Below, in pieces: positions 55,986 through 63,875 of a DNA stretch of 64,000 bases; position 1 is the stretch's first letter, and each line of letters starts with the position of its first letter. The notes beneath the pieces are model-generated. The model was not told where the DNA came from and did no database searches. It saw only the letters and a list, made by a program, of their open reading frames with translations. The position numbers were made by a program, and so were the translations under genes. Source of the stretch: Polynucleobacter sp. MWH-Berg-3C6 (GTDB lineage: Bacteria; Pseudomonadota; Gammaproteobacteria; Burkholderiales; Burkholderiaceae); the NCBI RefSeq assembly GCF_018881855.1, contig NZ_JACVPN010000003.1, positions 146,373 through 210,372 on the forward strand, written 5' to 3'.

Positions 55986-57570
55986 CGGCTCCGTCACTGC
56001 GTGGGTCCCAGCCACCACGCAGGGTGCCTGACGGATCACGAATGATGCAACCAGCATGACCAACCGTCTCATCAAAAGAATCCAACATCTCAATGTCATG
56101 ACCCATAGCATGTAATTCTTTTGCAACCCATGGACTAAAGCGAGATTCTAATTTCAGACTATCGCTTGTTTGGCCCCAAGTACGCCCGAGCAACCAGCGT
56201 GGACGACTAATTGCATCTTGTGGATCAAGTCCATAAGTAGCGGTGCGAGTAAAGACAGCACATTGTGTTTGCGGTTGACCATCCCCACCCATGGTGCCGT
56301 ACACCATTGAGCGACCATCTTTGAATAAAGCCATGGCCGGATTGAGTGTATGGAAAGGTTTGCGATAAGGCTCAAGATGATTTAGTACCTTAGGATCTAA
56401 TGAGAAGCTGCAACCCCGGTTCTGCCAATTCACACCAGATTTTGGCAGAACAATACCGGCGCCAAACTCGTGATAAATACTTTGAATAAAAGAGACGCAG
56501 TTGCCATCACCATCAATCACGCCCATCCAGATGGTATCTGCAGGGCCCTTACCTTGACCCCAAGGTAAGGCTTTTTTGGGGTTGATGTTCTTAGCGAGCT
56601 TTTTCAAAAATGCGGGAGATAAAAATGCTTGTGCATTCTTTGTCATGTAGGCCGGGTCAGTTACAAACTGATCCCGAATCTTAAATGCTTGTTTGGTTGC
56701 TTCAACACAGTGATGTACATACTCAGTGCTATCCACCTTAAAGCGTTTTAAGTTCAATTGATCCAAGATGCCAATGATCATTAATGAGACCACGCCTTGC
56801 GTAGGTGGAATCATGTTGTACACCTTGCCAGTGCTGTGCTTGAGCTCAAGTGGATCAATCAGTTTTGCGTGGTGACGATGCAGGTCACTTAAGCGTAATG
56901 GACTATCAATATCGGTGAGTTCCTTTGCCAGTAAATCAGCAAGATCGCCACGATAAAAATCATCCGTACCTTTGCTAGCAATTTGACGCAATGTTTTAGC
57001 AAGGCGCTCTTGCTTAAAGATGCTACCAACAGCTGGCGCTTTACCATTCACCAAGAATGTCTTAGAGAAACCAGGAATAGGACTGAGCTCTTCACGTTTC
57101 TTGGCGGTTAAGCTCGATTGACTATAGGTAACTGGCACACCGGCTTCAGCGTAATGAATGGCATCAGCCAATAAACGCGATAGGGGAATCTTGCCACCTA
57201 GACCTTGTTTGGAGAGTTTATGTGCTGCGCCCCAGCCGGATATTGTGCCGGCCACAGTATTGGCTGCAACCGGTCCACGAAATGGAATGGCTTTGGTAAT
57301 GCCGCGCTCTGCGTACCATTGCTTGCTAGCCAAACCAGCAGCAGCGCCACAGGCATCGATACCACCCATGGCTTTACCAGGTGAATGAATCACCCAGAAT
57401 GAGTCGCCACCAATGGAATTCATATGGGGATAAACAACAGCAATGGTCGCTGCAGCTGCTACCATTGCTTCTAATGCGTTACCACCCTCTCTTAGAACTG
57501 CTAATGCTGATTCAGAAGCAAGGGAGTGCGGTGCGACTGCCATCCCTTGAATACCCCACTTTGCTTGCAT
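55972..57570 (-). CDS. gamma-glutamyltransferase-family Ntn hydrolase (HpxW-like)
   Basis: A 532-residue self-cleaving N-terminal nucleophile hydrolase. The expected new N-terminal Thr is T346 (PADTIWMGVID), but the usual TTH at this site is TIW here. GTMGGDGQPQTQ and the C-terminal beta subunit are complete. It lacks a signal peptide, so it is cytoplasmic. The TIW form resembles oxamate amidohydrolase HpxW or YwrD-type proteins more than periplasmic GGT; a role with amides of small acids is inference. It is 40 bases after the TRAP large-subunit gene. Confidence 0.78.
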   Translation of the reverse strand: MQAKWGIQGMAVAPHSLASESALAVLREGGNALEAMVAAAATIAVVYPHMNSIGGDSFWVIHSPGKAMGGIDACGAAAGLASKQWYAERGITKAIPFRGPVAANTVAGTISGWGAAHKLSKQGLGGKIPLSRLLADAIHYAEAGVPVTYSQSSLTAKKREELSPIPGFSKTFLVNGKAPAVGSIFKQERLAKTLRQIASKGTDDFYRGDLADLLAKELTDIDSPLRLSDLHRHHAKLIDPLELKHSTGKVYNMIPPTQGVVSLMIIGILDQLNLKRFKVDSTEYVHHCVEATKQAFKIRDQFVTDPAYMTKNAQAFLSPAFLKKLAKNINPKKALPWGQGKGPADTIWMGVIDGDGNCVSFIQSIYHEFGAGIVLPKSGVNWQNRGCSFSLDPKVLNHLEPYRKPFHTLNPAMALFKDGRSMVYGTMGGDGQPQTQCAVFTRTATYGLDPQDAISRPRWLLGRTWGQTSDSLKLESRFSPWVAKELHAMGHDIEMLDSFDETVGHAGCIIRDPSGTLRGGWDPRSDGAVSAF

Positions 57571-57609
57571 TGCAAAACCCCTCTATTTTTTTGTAAAACT
57601 ATTTTTATA

Positions 57610-59055
57610 TTATTTATTGTCTCGCAATTGTCGCTCGATATCCGCGCTAGAGTCTACGGTGATCTCATTTTGCTCAACACCAGCTAGTGGATCAACGGAG
57701 GGTCCGCTGGCATCAAAGGCAGCCGCCGGCTTATCAACAAAGTAGGTCACTGTTTCTGGGATAAAGATGATGATCGCTACCAAAATCAGTTGTAGACCAA
57801 CCCACGGTAGGGCTCCATAGTAAATATCGGAGCTCTTGAGTGATTTTGGTGCTACCCCGCGGAGATAGAACAAGGCAAATCCAAATGGTGGATGCATGAA
57901 TGAGGTCTGCATATTGGCGCCAAGCAGTACGCCGAACCAGATCAAATCAATACCAAGCTTTTCTGCAACAGGCGCTAGCAGTGGAATGATGATGAAAGCG
58001 ATTTCAAAATAGTCCAAGAAGAAGGCCAAGAAGAATACAAACAAGTTCACCACAATCAAGAAGCCGACTTGACCGCCTGGAAGACCTGACAAGAGATTCT
58101 CAATCCAGAGGTCACCATCAACACCGCGGAAGGCTAGGCCGAAAACGGTAGAGCCAATCAGAATGAAGATCACCATGGCATTGATGCGCATAGTAGAAGT
58201 CATTGCTTCCCAGACCAAGGTTTTTTGGAGGCGCTTATTCATTGCAGCAAGAATTAAAGCTCCAACAGAACCCATTGCGCCACCTTCAGTAGGTGTAGCA
58301 AGGCCCATCAAGATGGTTCCTAGTACTAAGAAGATCAGCGCAATCGAAGGTACGATTCCCCAAAGAATTTTCTTGAGTAGTTTCCAGTCAATCTTTGGAC
58401 GTGCTTCTGGAGGAAGCGCTGGTACATCTTGAGGTCTAAAAATTGACAAGAAGAAGATGAATAAGCAGAACAGCGCTACCTGAATAATGGAAGGTCCAAT
58501 GGCGCCGGCATACATATCACCAACGGATTTACCTAACTGATCAGCCAATACAATTAATACGAGTGATGGTGGGATCAGTTGAGTAATCGTGCCTGATGCT
58601 GCAATCACTCCGGTGGCAACGCGCGGGTTATAGCCATAACGCAGCATTACCGGCAGGGAAATCAATCCCATTGCGATCACTGATGCAGCTACGGTTCCAG
58701 TAATTGCTCCCAGAATTGCACCAACAATAATGACGGCATAAGCTAAACCACCGCGGATTGGACCAAACAACTGACCCAAGCCCTCAAGCATGTCTTCTGC
58801 TAATCCACATTTCTCCAGAATCGCACCCATGAAGGTGAAGAACGGAATTGAGAGTAATAGGTCATTCGAGAGAATGCCGAAAACTCGGTCTGGTAATGCT
58901 TGCAAGAAAGTGGGCTGGAACATACCCATTTCGATGCCGATAAAAGAAAAGAATAAGCCAACAGCACCAAGAGAAAATGCAGCTGGATATCCAAGTAGTA
59001 AAAATACAATCAAGCCCCCAAACATGATGGGGGCCATCAAATCATGGCTAATCAT
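57610..59055 (-). CDS. TRAP transporter large permease, DctM-type
   Basis: Large membrane subunit of 481 residues with about twelve helices, providing the ion-coupled transport path. Segments such as GAILGAITGTVAASVIAMG and LSIPFFTFMGAILEKCGLAEDM are typical of DctM, with a longer hydrophilic C-tail than average. It overlaps the small permease gene by four bases. Sodium coupling is usual for TRAP systems. Confidence 0.92.
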   Translation of the reverse strand: MISHDLMAPIMFGGLIVFLLLGYPAAFSLGAVGLFFSFIGIEMGMFQPTFLQALPDRVFGILSNDLLLSIPFFTFMGAILEKCGLAEDMLEGLGQLFGPIRGGLAYAVIIVGAILGAITGTVAASVIAMGLISLPVMLRYGYNPRVATGVIAASGTITQLIPPSLVLIVLADQLGKSVGDMYAGAIGPSIIQVALFCLFIFFLSIFRPQDVPALPPEARPKIDWKLLKKILWGIVPSIALIFLVLGTILMGLATPTEGGAMGSVGALILAAMNKRLQKTLVWEAMTSTMRINAMVIFILIGSTVFGLAFRGVDGDLWIENLLSGLPGGQVGFLIVVNLFVFFLAFFLDYFEIAFIIIPLLAPVAEKLGIDLIWFGVLLGANMQTSFMHPPFGFALFYLRGVAPKSLKSSDIYYGALPWVGLQLILVAIIIFIPETVTYFVDKPAAAFDASGPSVDPLAGVEQNEITVDSSADIERQLRDNK

Positions 59056-59594
59056 TGGAGCGGTCTTTCGTACTTAGGATCGATTTGAATCATGCCAATA
59101 ATGGCAGCGTAGCGTTTAATGATTTCTGAAATACCTTGGAGTGTTAATAAGAAAAAGCCCAAAGTAATCACGCCACGTACCGGCCAACGAATCAGGCCAC
59201 CAGGATTACTCGAGGTTTCATTTTGAATTACCGAGGTAATAAAAAATTCCCAAGAGTAATAGCCGATGATGATGGTTACCGGTAAGAAGAAAACAATGCC
59301 ACCCCAAAAGTCCAACCAGAGTCGGAGTTTGTTGGGGTACATCGCATAAAGTACGTCTACTCGCACATGCTCATTGAGACGGAAAGTGGTTGCAGCACCA
59401 AACATCACCATACCGGCGAATAGATACCACTGCGCTTCAAGCCAACCGTTGGAGCTGACATTGAAGCCATACCGAATCAGCGCATTTGCTGTGCTGACCA
59501 GTACGGCTATCAATACCATCCAACTCGCTAATACACCAAAACGGTCATTTAAACGATCAACGAAACTTGCGAAAACTAAAAATTGTTTTGGCAT
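59052..59594 (-). CDS. TRAP transporter small permease, DctQ-type
   Basis: Four-helix membrane subunit of 180 residues. It carries LEAQWYLFAGMVMFGAATTF and a conserved hydrophilic turn (NEHVRVDVLY) typical of the DctQ family. It lies between the binding-protein gene (20 bases) and the large permease (four-base overlap), forming a complete P-Q-M set. Confidence 0.92.
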   Translation of the reverse strand: MPKQFLVFASFVDRLNDRFGVLASWMVLIAVLVSTANALIRYGFNVSSNGWLEAQWYLFAGMVMFGAATTFRLNEHVRVDVLYAMYPNKLRLWLDFWGGIVFFLPVTIIIGYYSWEFFITSVIQNETSSNPGGLIRWPVRGVITLGFFLLTLQGISEIIKRYAAIIGMIQIDPKYERPLQ

Positions 59595-59614
59595 ATCAGA
59601 TTCTCAGTAAGTTT

Positions 59615-60700
59615 TTATTTGACTGGGTTAGTCAACATGAAGCTCATGAGAGTTTGCTCAGCAACTTTGTTCCACAACATTTGATCGTTGCGGAATTTTT
59701 TCCAAGGCTCGTAAATCTTCTTGAACGATGGATTTTTAGCAGCTTCTTCTTCATACATTTCGAAGGCTGCATTCGATGCGGCTTTCATAATTTCTGTTGA
59801 GTAAGACTGCAGCTTCACGCCGTTCTTGATTAAGCTTTGCAAGGCGATTGGGTTTTTGTAGTCATACTCAGCCATCATGTCGATATTGCACTCTGCGCAT
59901 GCTGAAGCCAAGGCTTCTTGATATTGCTTAGGCAATTTTTCCCATTCCTTGATGTTGACGTACATGGAGTACATCGAACAAGCTTCCCACCATCCTGGGT
60001 AGTAGTAGTAAGGGGCAATTTTGTAAAAGCCTAATTTTTCATCATCGTAAGGACCAACCCACTCAGCCGCATCAATCACACCTTTTTCAAGTGCTGGATA
60101 AATATCACCGCCGGCGATTTGTTGTGGAATCGCGCCTAAGCGGGACATCACTTCGCCGCCCAAACCAGCAATACGCATTTTCAGACCCTTGAGGTCAGCA
60201 ACAGTCTTAACTGGCTTCTTGAACCAGCCACCCATTTGAGTGCCGGTGTTACCTGCTGGGAAAGAAATAATGTTGTAGTCACGCAAGAACTCGCGTTGGA
60301 GTTTCAAGCCACCACCCCAATACATCCAGGCATTTTGCTGGCGTTGATTCATACCAAATGGGACAGTTGTATCAAAGGCAAAAGTTTTGTTTTTGCCTAC
60401 AAAGTAATAGCCAGCAGTGTGGGTGCACTCTACAGTTCCTTGCTGAACTGCATCAACAGTACCGAAGGCTGGAACGATTTCACCCGCACCAAAAATACGG
60501 ATTTGGAATTTGCCATCCGTCAAAGCGGCAACCCGCTTGGAGATGAACTCGCCACCACCATAAATTGTGTCCAAGCTCTTTGGAAAGCTAGAGGCACAGC
60601 GCCATTTCACTTCTGGAAGGGATTGGGCAATCGCCGGTGCAGCCAATACGCCTGCGGCAGCGCCAAGTGCTGTTTTGCCTAAAAAGTCACGTCTTTTCAT
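59615..60700 (-). CDS. TRAP substrate-binding protein, TakP-like
   Basis: Periplasmic binding protein of 361 residues. It has a twin-arginine signal (MKRRDFLGKTALGAAAG) cut near AIAQ. The mature part resembles DctP/TakP-type proteins; the segment AAEWVGPYDDEKLG matches the 2-oxo acid-binding subgroup, where the carboxylate is held with a sodium ion. A 2-oxo acid ligand is therefore plausible but not proven. It is the first gene of the minus-strand TRAP-GGT-like run. Confidence 0.9.
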   Translation of the reverse strand: MKRRDFLGKTALGAAAGVLAAPAIAQSLPEVKWRCASSFPKSLDTIYGGGEFISKRVAALTDGKFQIRIFGAGEIVPAFGTVDAVQQGTVECTHTAGYYFVGKNKTFAFDTTVPFGMNQRQQNAWMYWGGGLKLQREFLRDYNIISFPAGNTGTQMGGWFKKPVKTVADLKGLKMRIAGLGGEVMSRLGAIPQQIAGGDIYPALEKGVIDAAEWVGPYDDEKLGFYKIAPYYYYPGWWEACSMYSMYVNIKEWEKLPKQYQEALASACAECNIDMMAEYDYKNPIALQSLIKNGVKLQSYSTEIMKAASNAAFEMYEEEAAKNPSFKKIYEPWKKFRNDQMLWNKVAEQTLMSFMLTNPVK

Positions 60701-61036
60701 TTGAATTGCTCCTTGTTAGATATTTATAGGGCGGCATTTTTAGTAATGCCTTTTGATTCACTTCTGAGACCATTAAAACGAATTCGAGCTTTATTGCTTA
60801 ACGCTGTTTGCACCCAGATGCACAGATACGCACCCTCTTTGTGCATCTTGCCATAAAAGCGAGCTAATCCCTATTAGTTTTGTGGTTTAAATAGCGTTGC
60901 AGTAAATCCACATTTTTCGGGAAAACCCCGAGTCAAATTCATGGGGAATTACCCTAAGTAATGGATTTCTTTGATTTTTTTCAAAGCATAATCGGCGAGT
61001 TGTTTTTTATTTAATAAAAATAGTTAGGAGCTACTG
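60701..61036. promoter_or_regulatory. divergent control region, TRAP / MHS symporter
   Basis: This 336-base gap has no credible gene. Notable elements: inverted repeat gatgcaca/tgtgcatc (60817-60824 and 60840-60847), a ggcatt/aatgcc hairpin near 60733-60750, a ctttga/tcaaag hairpin near 60971-60987, and an AT-rich stretch before the symporter with ribosome site aggag (61026-61030). Several tgcac/gcaccc copies cluster between 60808 and 60847, which may bind a shared regulator. Confidence 0.45.
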
Positions 61037-62707
61037 ATGTCTACATCAACTAAAGCAGCCCCAATGACCGCCGAAGAGCGCAAAGTTATTTTTGCATCCT
61101 CATTGGGTACGGTTTTTGAGTGGTACGACTTTTATCTTTACGGTTCTTTGGCTGCCGTTATTGCCAAGCAGTTCTTCTCAGGCTTAGATGCTGGCTCTGC
61201 CTTCATTTTCGCTTTGTTAGCGTTTGCTGCTGGTTTCATCGTGCGTCCATTTGGCGCGTTGGTGTTCGGTCGCTTAGGCGATTTGATTGGCCGTAAGTAC
61301 ACCTTCTTGGTCACCATCCTCTTAATGGGTGGCGCAACCTTCATCGTGGGTATTCTGCCTAACTATGCAACTATCGGTGTTGCCGCTCCAGTCATCTTGA
61401 TTGCATTGCGTATGCTCCAAGGTTTGGCTTTGGGTGGTGAGTACGGTGGTGCTGCTACCTACGTTGCAGAGCATGCTCCTCATGGTAAGCGTGGTGCATA
61501 CACTTCCTGGATTCAGACAACAGCTACTTTAGGCTTGTTCCTCTCCTTGCTCGTGATTTTGTTCACACGTGAATTCACTGGTCCAGACTTTGATGTTTGG
61601 GGTTGGCGTGTTCCTTTCATCGCTTCTATCGCATTGTTGGCGATTTCTGTATGGATTCGTTTGTCCATGAATGAATCACCTGCTTTCAAGAAGATGAAAG
61701 AAGAGAATAAGCTTTCTAAAGCTCCTTTGACAGAGTCATTTGGTCAATGGAAGAACTTGAAGATTGTTATCTTGGCATTGTTTGGTCTGGTTGCAGGTCA
61801 AGCGGTGGTTTGGTACACAGGCCAGTTCTACGCTTTGTTCTACCTCACTCAAGTATTGAAGGTGGATCCTAAGACTGCGAACTTGTTGATTGCTGCTTCA
61901 TTGGTAATCGGTACGCCATTCTTCGTGATCTTCGGTAGCTTGTCTGACAGGATTGGCCGCAAGGTCATCATCATGGGCGGCTTATTATTGGCCATCATTT
62001 TGTACATTCCAAATACTCCGGTTTCCTTGTTCAATGGCTTAACCCACTTTGCTAACCCAGCATTGGAAAAAGCAATGGTAACCGCACCAGCAAGTATTAC
62101 TGCTGATGTAAGTGAATGTACTTTCCAGTTCAACCCAACCGGTACTGCGAAGTTCACTAGCTCTTGCGATATTGCAAAGCAGGTGATGGCCTCTAACTCT
62201 GCTAGCTACACAACGATCCCTGGCCCAGCTGGTGGAACTGCGGTTGTGAAGATTGGTGATACAGAGATTCAGGGCTACTCCGCAAAAGGTATGGCTCCAG
62301 CTGATGCGAAAGCAAAAGATGCTGAGTTCAAGAAGGCAATTCGTGATGCATTGAATGCTGCTGGTTATCCTGCAAAGGCTGACCCTGCTGCCATGAACCT
62401 TCCTGCAATTTTGGGTATCTTGGTAATCTTGGTGATTTTGGTAACCATGGTTTATGGTCCGATTGCTGCGATGTTGGTTGAGATGTTCCCAACCCGCATT
62501 CGTTACACCTCTATGTCCTTGCCATACCACATTGGTAACGGTTGGTTCGGCGGCTTGTTGCCAACGATCTCCTTTGCTTTGGTTGCGCAAAACGGCAATA
62601 TTTACTATGGCCTGTGGTATCCAATCATCATTGCTGCTATTACCTTGGTAATCGGCACATTGTTTGTTAAAGAAACCAAAGACGTGGATATCTACGCACG
62701 TGACTAA
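61037..62707 (+). CDS. MHS-family (MFS) organic acid:proton symporter
   Basis: Major facilitator of 556 residues in the metabolite:H+ symporter group. The first half has typical elements (GTVFEWYDFYLYG, FGRLGDLIGRK, RMLQGLALGGEYGG). It is about 100 residues longer than usual because of a hydrophilic insert (about residues 335-450) between helices 9 and 10, on the periplasmic side, with two Cys (C361 and C377). Relatives carry citrate, 2-oxoglutarate, shikimate or proline; substrate unknown. It is divergent from the TRAP genes. Confidence 0.88.
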   Translation: MSTSTKAAPMTAEERKVIFASSLGTVFEWYDFYLYGSLAAVIAKQFFSGLDAGSAFIFALLAFAAGFIVRPFGALVFGRLGDLIGRKYTFLVTILLMGGATFIVGILPNYATIGVAAPVILIALRMLQGLALGGEYGGAATYVAEHAPHGKRGAYTSWIQTTATLGLFLSLLVILFTREFTGPDFDVWGWRVPFIASIALLAISVWIRLSMNESPAFKKMKEENKLSKAPLTESFGQWKNLKIVILALFGLVAGQAVVWYTGQFYALFYLTQVLKVDPKTANLLIAASLVIGTPFFVIFGSLSDRIGRKVIIMGGLLLAIILYIPNTPVSLFNGLTHFANPALEKAMVTAPASITADVSECTFQFNPTGTAKFTSSCDIAKQVMASNSASYTTIPGPAGGTAVVKIGDTEIQGYSAKGMAPADAKAKDAEFKKAIRDALNAAGYPAKADPAAMNLPAILGILVILVILVTMVYGPIAAMLVEMFPTRIRYTSMSLPYHIGNGWFGGLLPTISFALVAQNGNIYYGLWYPIIIAAITLVIGTLFVKETKDVDIYARD

Positions 62708-62740
62708 TTAGATGTAAAGCATCTTTAGTCTGCAGTATCT

Positions 62741-62773
62741 AAAAGCCCGATCACAAAATGATCGGGCTTTTTT
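62741..62773. terminator. bidirectional terminator, MHS symporter / MOSC gene
   Basis: Perfect 13-pair stem aaaagcccgatca/tgatcgggctttt with a 5-base loop, followed by T on the plus strand and on the complement. It lies 33 bases after the symporter stop and touches the end of the MOSC gene. Confidence 0.93.
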
Positions 62774-63383
62774 ATTCCCACAAATCTTTTTGATTACGAT
62801 TGTTTAGTAACTTTTGATTTTGCTGAGCAATTGAAATATCTCTTGCTCCAGGAACAAGAGTAATCTGTGCTCCGGCAGTCAAGACACCAGTCTTGATGGC
62901 TCTAAGATACCAACCGCTGAAGCCGGATTGCAGCATGGCTTTGGAGGCTCCTTTGTAGCCTACGGCAGCGTTGAATTTGAAGCAGGGCTCGCGTAATTTA
63001 ACAACTATGAATTCGAGATCGCCAATGAGCAATTTATCTCCAACAAAGACTTCGGTTTCTAGTAGACCTTCGACAGTGAAGTTCTCGCCAATGGCCCCGT
63101 GCGCAAGCGTGGTTGACTTTTTAGTTTCGCGAGTGAGTAGCTCATTCCAAAAAGCGTAGTGTTCGGCTGGATAGACGTAGATCGCTTTTTCAATACCACC
63201 GTGCACGCTTAAGTCGGCTTGCTCGTCACCGCGAACTCCAAGAGTGGTAATTTCAACTGGGCTTGGATTTTGTAAATTGCTCACACTCTTTTTGTGAATT
63301 GCTGAAGCAACGGATTTGTAATCGGGATGGTGATTGCCAAATAAAGGCAACACCTTGCCGGTAGAGATTGATAGAAGTCTCAT
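62772..63383 (-). CDS. MOSC-domain protein (YiiM-like)
   Basis: A 203-residue protein with a MOSC domain; the conserved Cys is in REPCFKFNAA, and the VRGDEQADLSVHGGIEKAIYVYP segment is typical of YiiM. Such proteins bind sulfur or molybdenum-cofactor-related groups and in YiiM support reduction of N-hydroxylated compounds. The frame is open 46 codons further upstream, but that part overlaps the next gene and lacks conservation; ATG 63383 gives MRLLSISTGKV. Confidence 0.85.
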   Translation of the reverse strand: MRLLSISTGKVLPLFGNHHPDYKSVASAIHKKSVSNLQNPSPVEITTLGVRGDEQADLSVHGGIEKAIYVYPAEHYAFWNELLTRETKKSTTLAHGAIGENFTVEGLLETEVFVGDKLLIGDLEFIVVKLREPCFKFNAAVGYKGASKAMLQSGFSGWYLRAIKTGVLTAGAQITLVPGARDISIAQQNQKLLNNRNQKDLWE

Positions 63384-63397
63384 GAATAAAAACTCAC

Positions 63398-63718
63398 CTA
63401 GTAGCGACAGCGTGCATCGCTTTTGTATTTTGTGAAATAAACGATTAAGTCTGCTTCTGATTTGTATTGGGTGTAGTAGATCACTGCACGGGCATCGCTT
63501 TTGTATTTCGTATAAAACCATACCCCTGGTTCACTATCGCTGGAATACTGCGTGTCATAAACAATGCAATTGGCTTCAGACTGATACTTTGTTACAAAGA
63601 CCTTGGCATTGGCTTCAGATGGGTAATTGGTGATGAAGATTTGGGCTGCAGATGCGCTGAGAGGTATGAAATGACTCAAAATGATCAAAATCAGCAGTTT
63701 TTGGAGTACTTTTCTCAT
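63398..63718 (-). CDS. secreted protein of six short tandem repeats
   Basis: A 106-residue protein with a signal peptide (about residues 1-24, ending SASA). The mature part is six tandem units of about 12-14 residues with the pattern [IV][FYW]xT[KNQ]Y[KPQS]S[ED]A, for example AKVFVTKYQSEAN and AVIYYTQYKSEAD, ending CRY. Such strands suggest a compact beta repeat, possibly of the DUF6150 (Septknot-like) kind, but this is a tentative resemblance. Two Cys in the mature part (repeat 3 and C-terminus) could close it. Function unknown. It lies 14 bases upstream of the MOSC gene on the same strand. Confidence 0.75.
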   Translation of the reverse strand: MRKVLQKLLILIILSHFIPLSASAAQIFITNYPSEANAKVFVTKYQSEANCIVYDTQYSSDSEPGVWFYTKYKSDARAVIYYTQYKSEADLIVYFTKYKSDARCRY

Positions 63719-63749
63719 GACCCTATATTACGGTTTCTGGGCTAAGCCG

Positions 63750-63777
63750 TTACAGAATGGGGCGGATTTGCTACAAT
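63750..63777 (+). promoter_or_regulatory. promoter of tRNA-Met
   Basis: A -35 box ttacag (63750-63755) and -10 box tacaat (63772-63777) with a 16-base spacer end about 9 bases before the mature tRNA, so the 5' leader would be very short. Confidence 0.6.
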
Positions 63778-63786
63778 CACACCTTC

Positions 63787-63863
63787 GGCGAATTAGCTCA
63801 GCTGGTTAGAGCGACGGAATCATAATCCGCAGGTCCGGGGTTCAAATCCCTGATTCGCCACCA
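63787..63863 (+). tRNA. tRNA-Met (CAU), elongator type
   Basis: A 77-base gene including encoded CCA. The acceptor stem ggcgaat/attcgcc is perfect, the D-arm and the T-arm (with gttcaaatc) fold normally, and the anticodon loop atcataa gives CAU. The acceptor begins with a G-C pair, unlike the unpaired start of initiator tRNA. tRNA-Ile2 also has CAU before modification, but the anticodon-arm sequence is nearer to betaproteobacterial elongator Met. The top anticodon-stem pair is A27-C43, a mismatch. Confidence 0.92.
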
Positions 63864-63875
63864 AATCTAAAGGGG

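Noticed and set aside
62039..62590. 183-codon minus-strand frame inside the MHS symporter gene
   Set aside because: Antisense shadow of a clear transporter frame; its composition (many Arg, Ser, Cys, His) is typical of reverse-frame translation and it has no start signals.
62772..63521. Long form of the MOSC protein starting at 63521
   Set aside because: The extra 46 residues overlap the upstream repeat-protein gene and translate its repeat DNA in another frame; the ATG at 63383 gives the family N-terminus.
63398..63718. CRISPR-like or tandem DNA repeat array
   Set aside because: The repeats are at protein level with diverged DNA, no spacers and an open reading frame with a signal peptide. 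No CRISPR array was seen elsewhere in the window.
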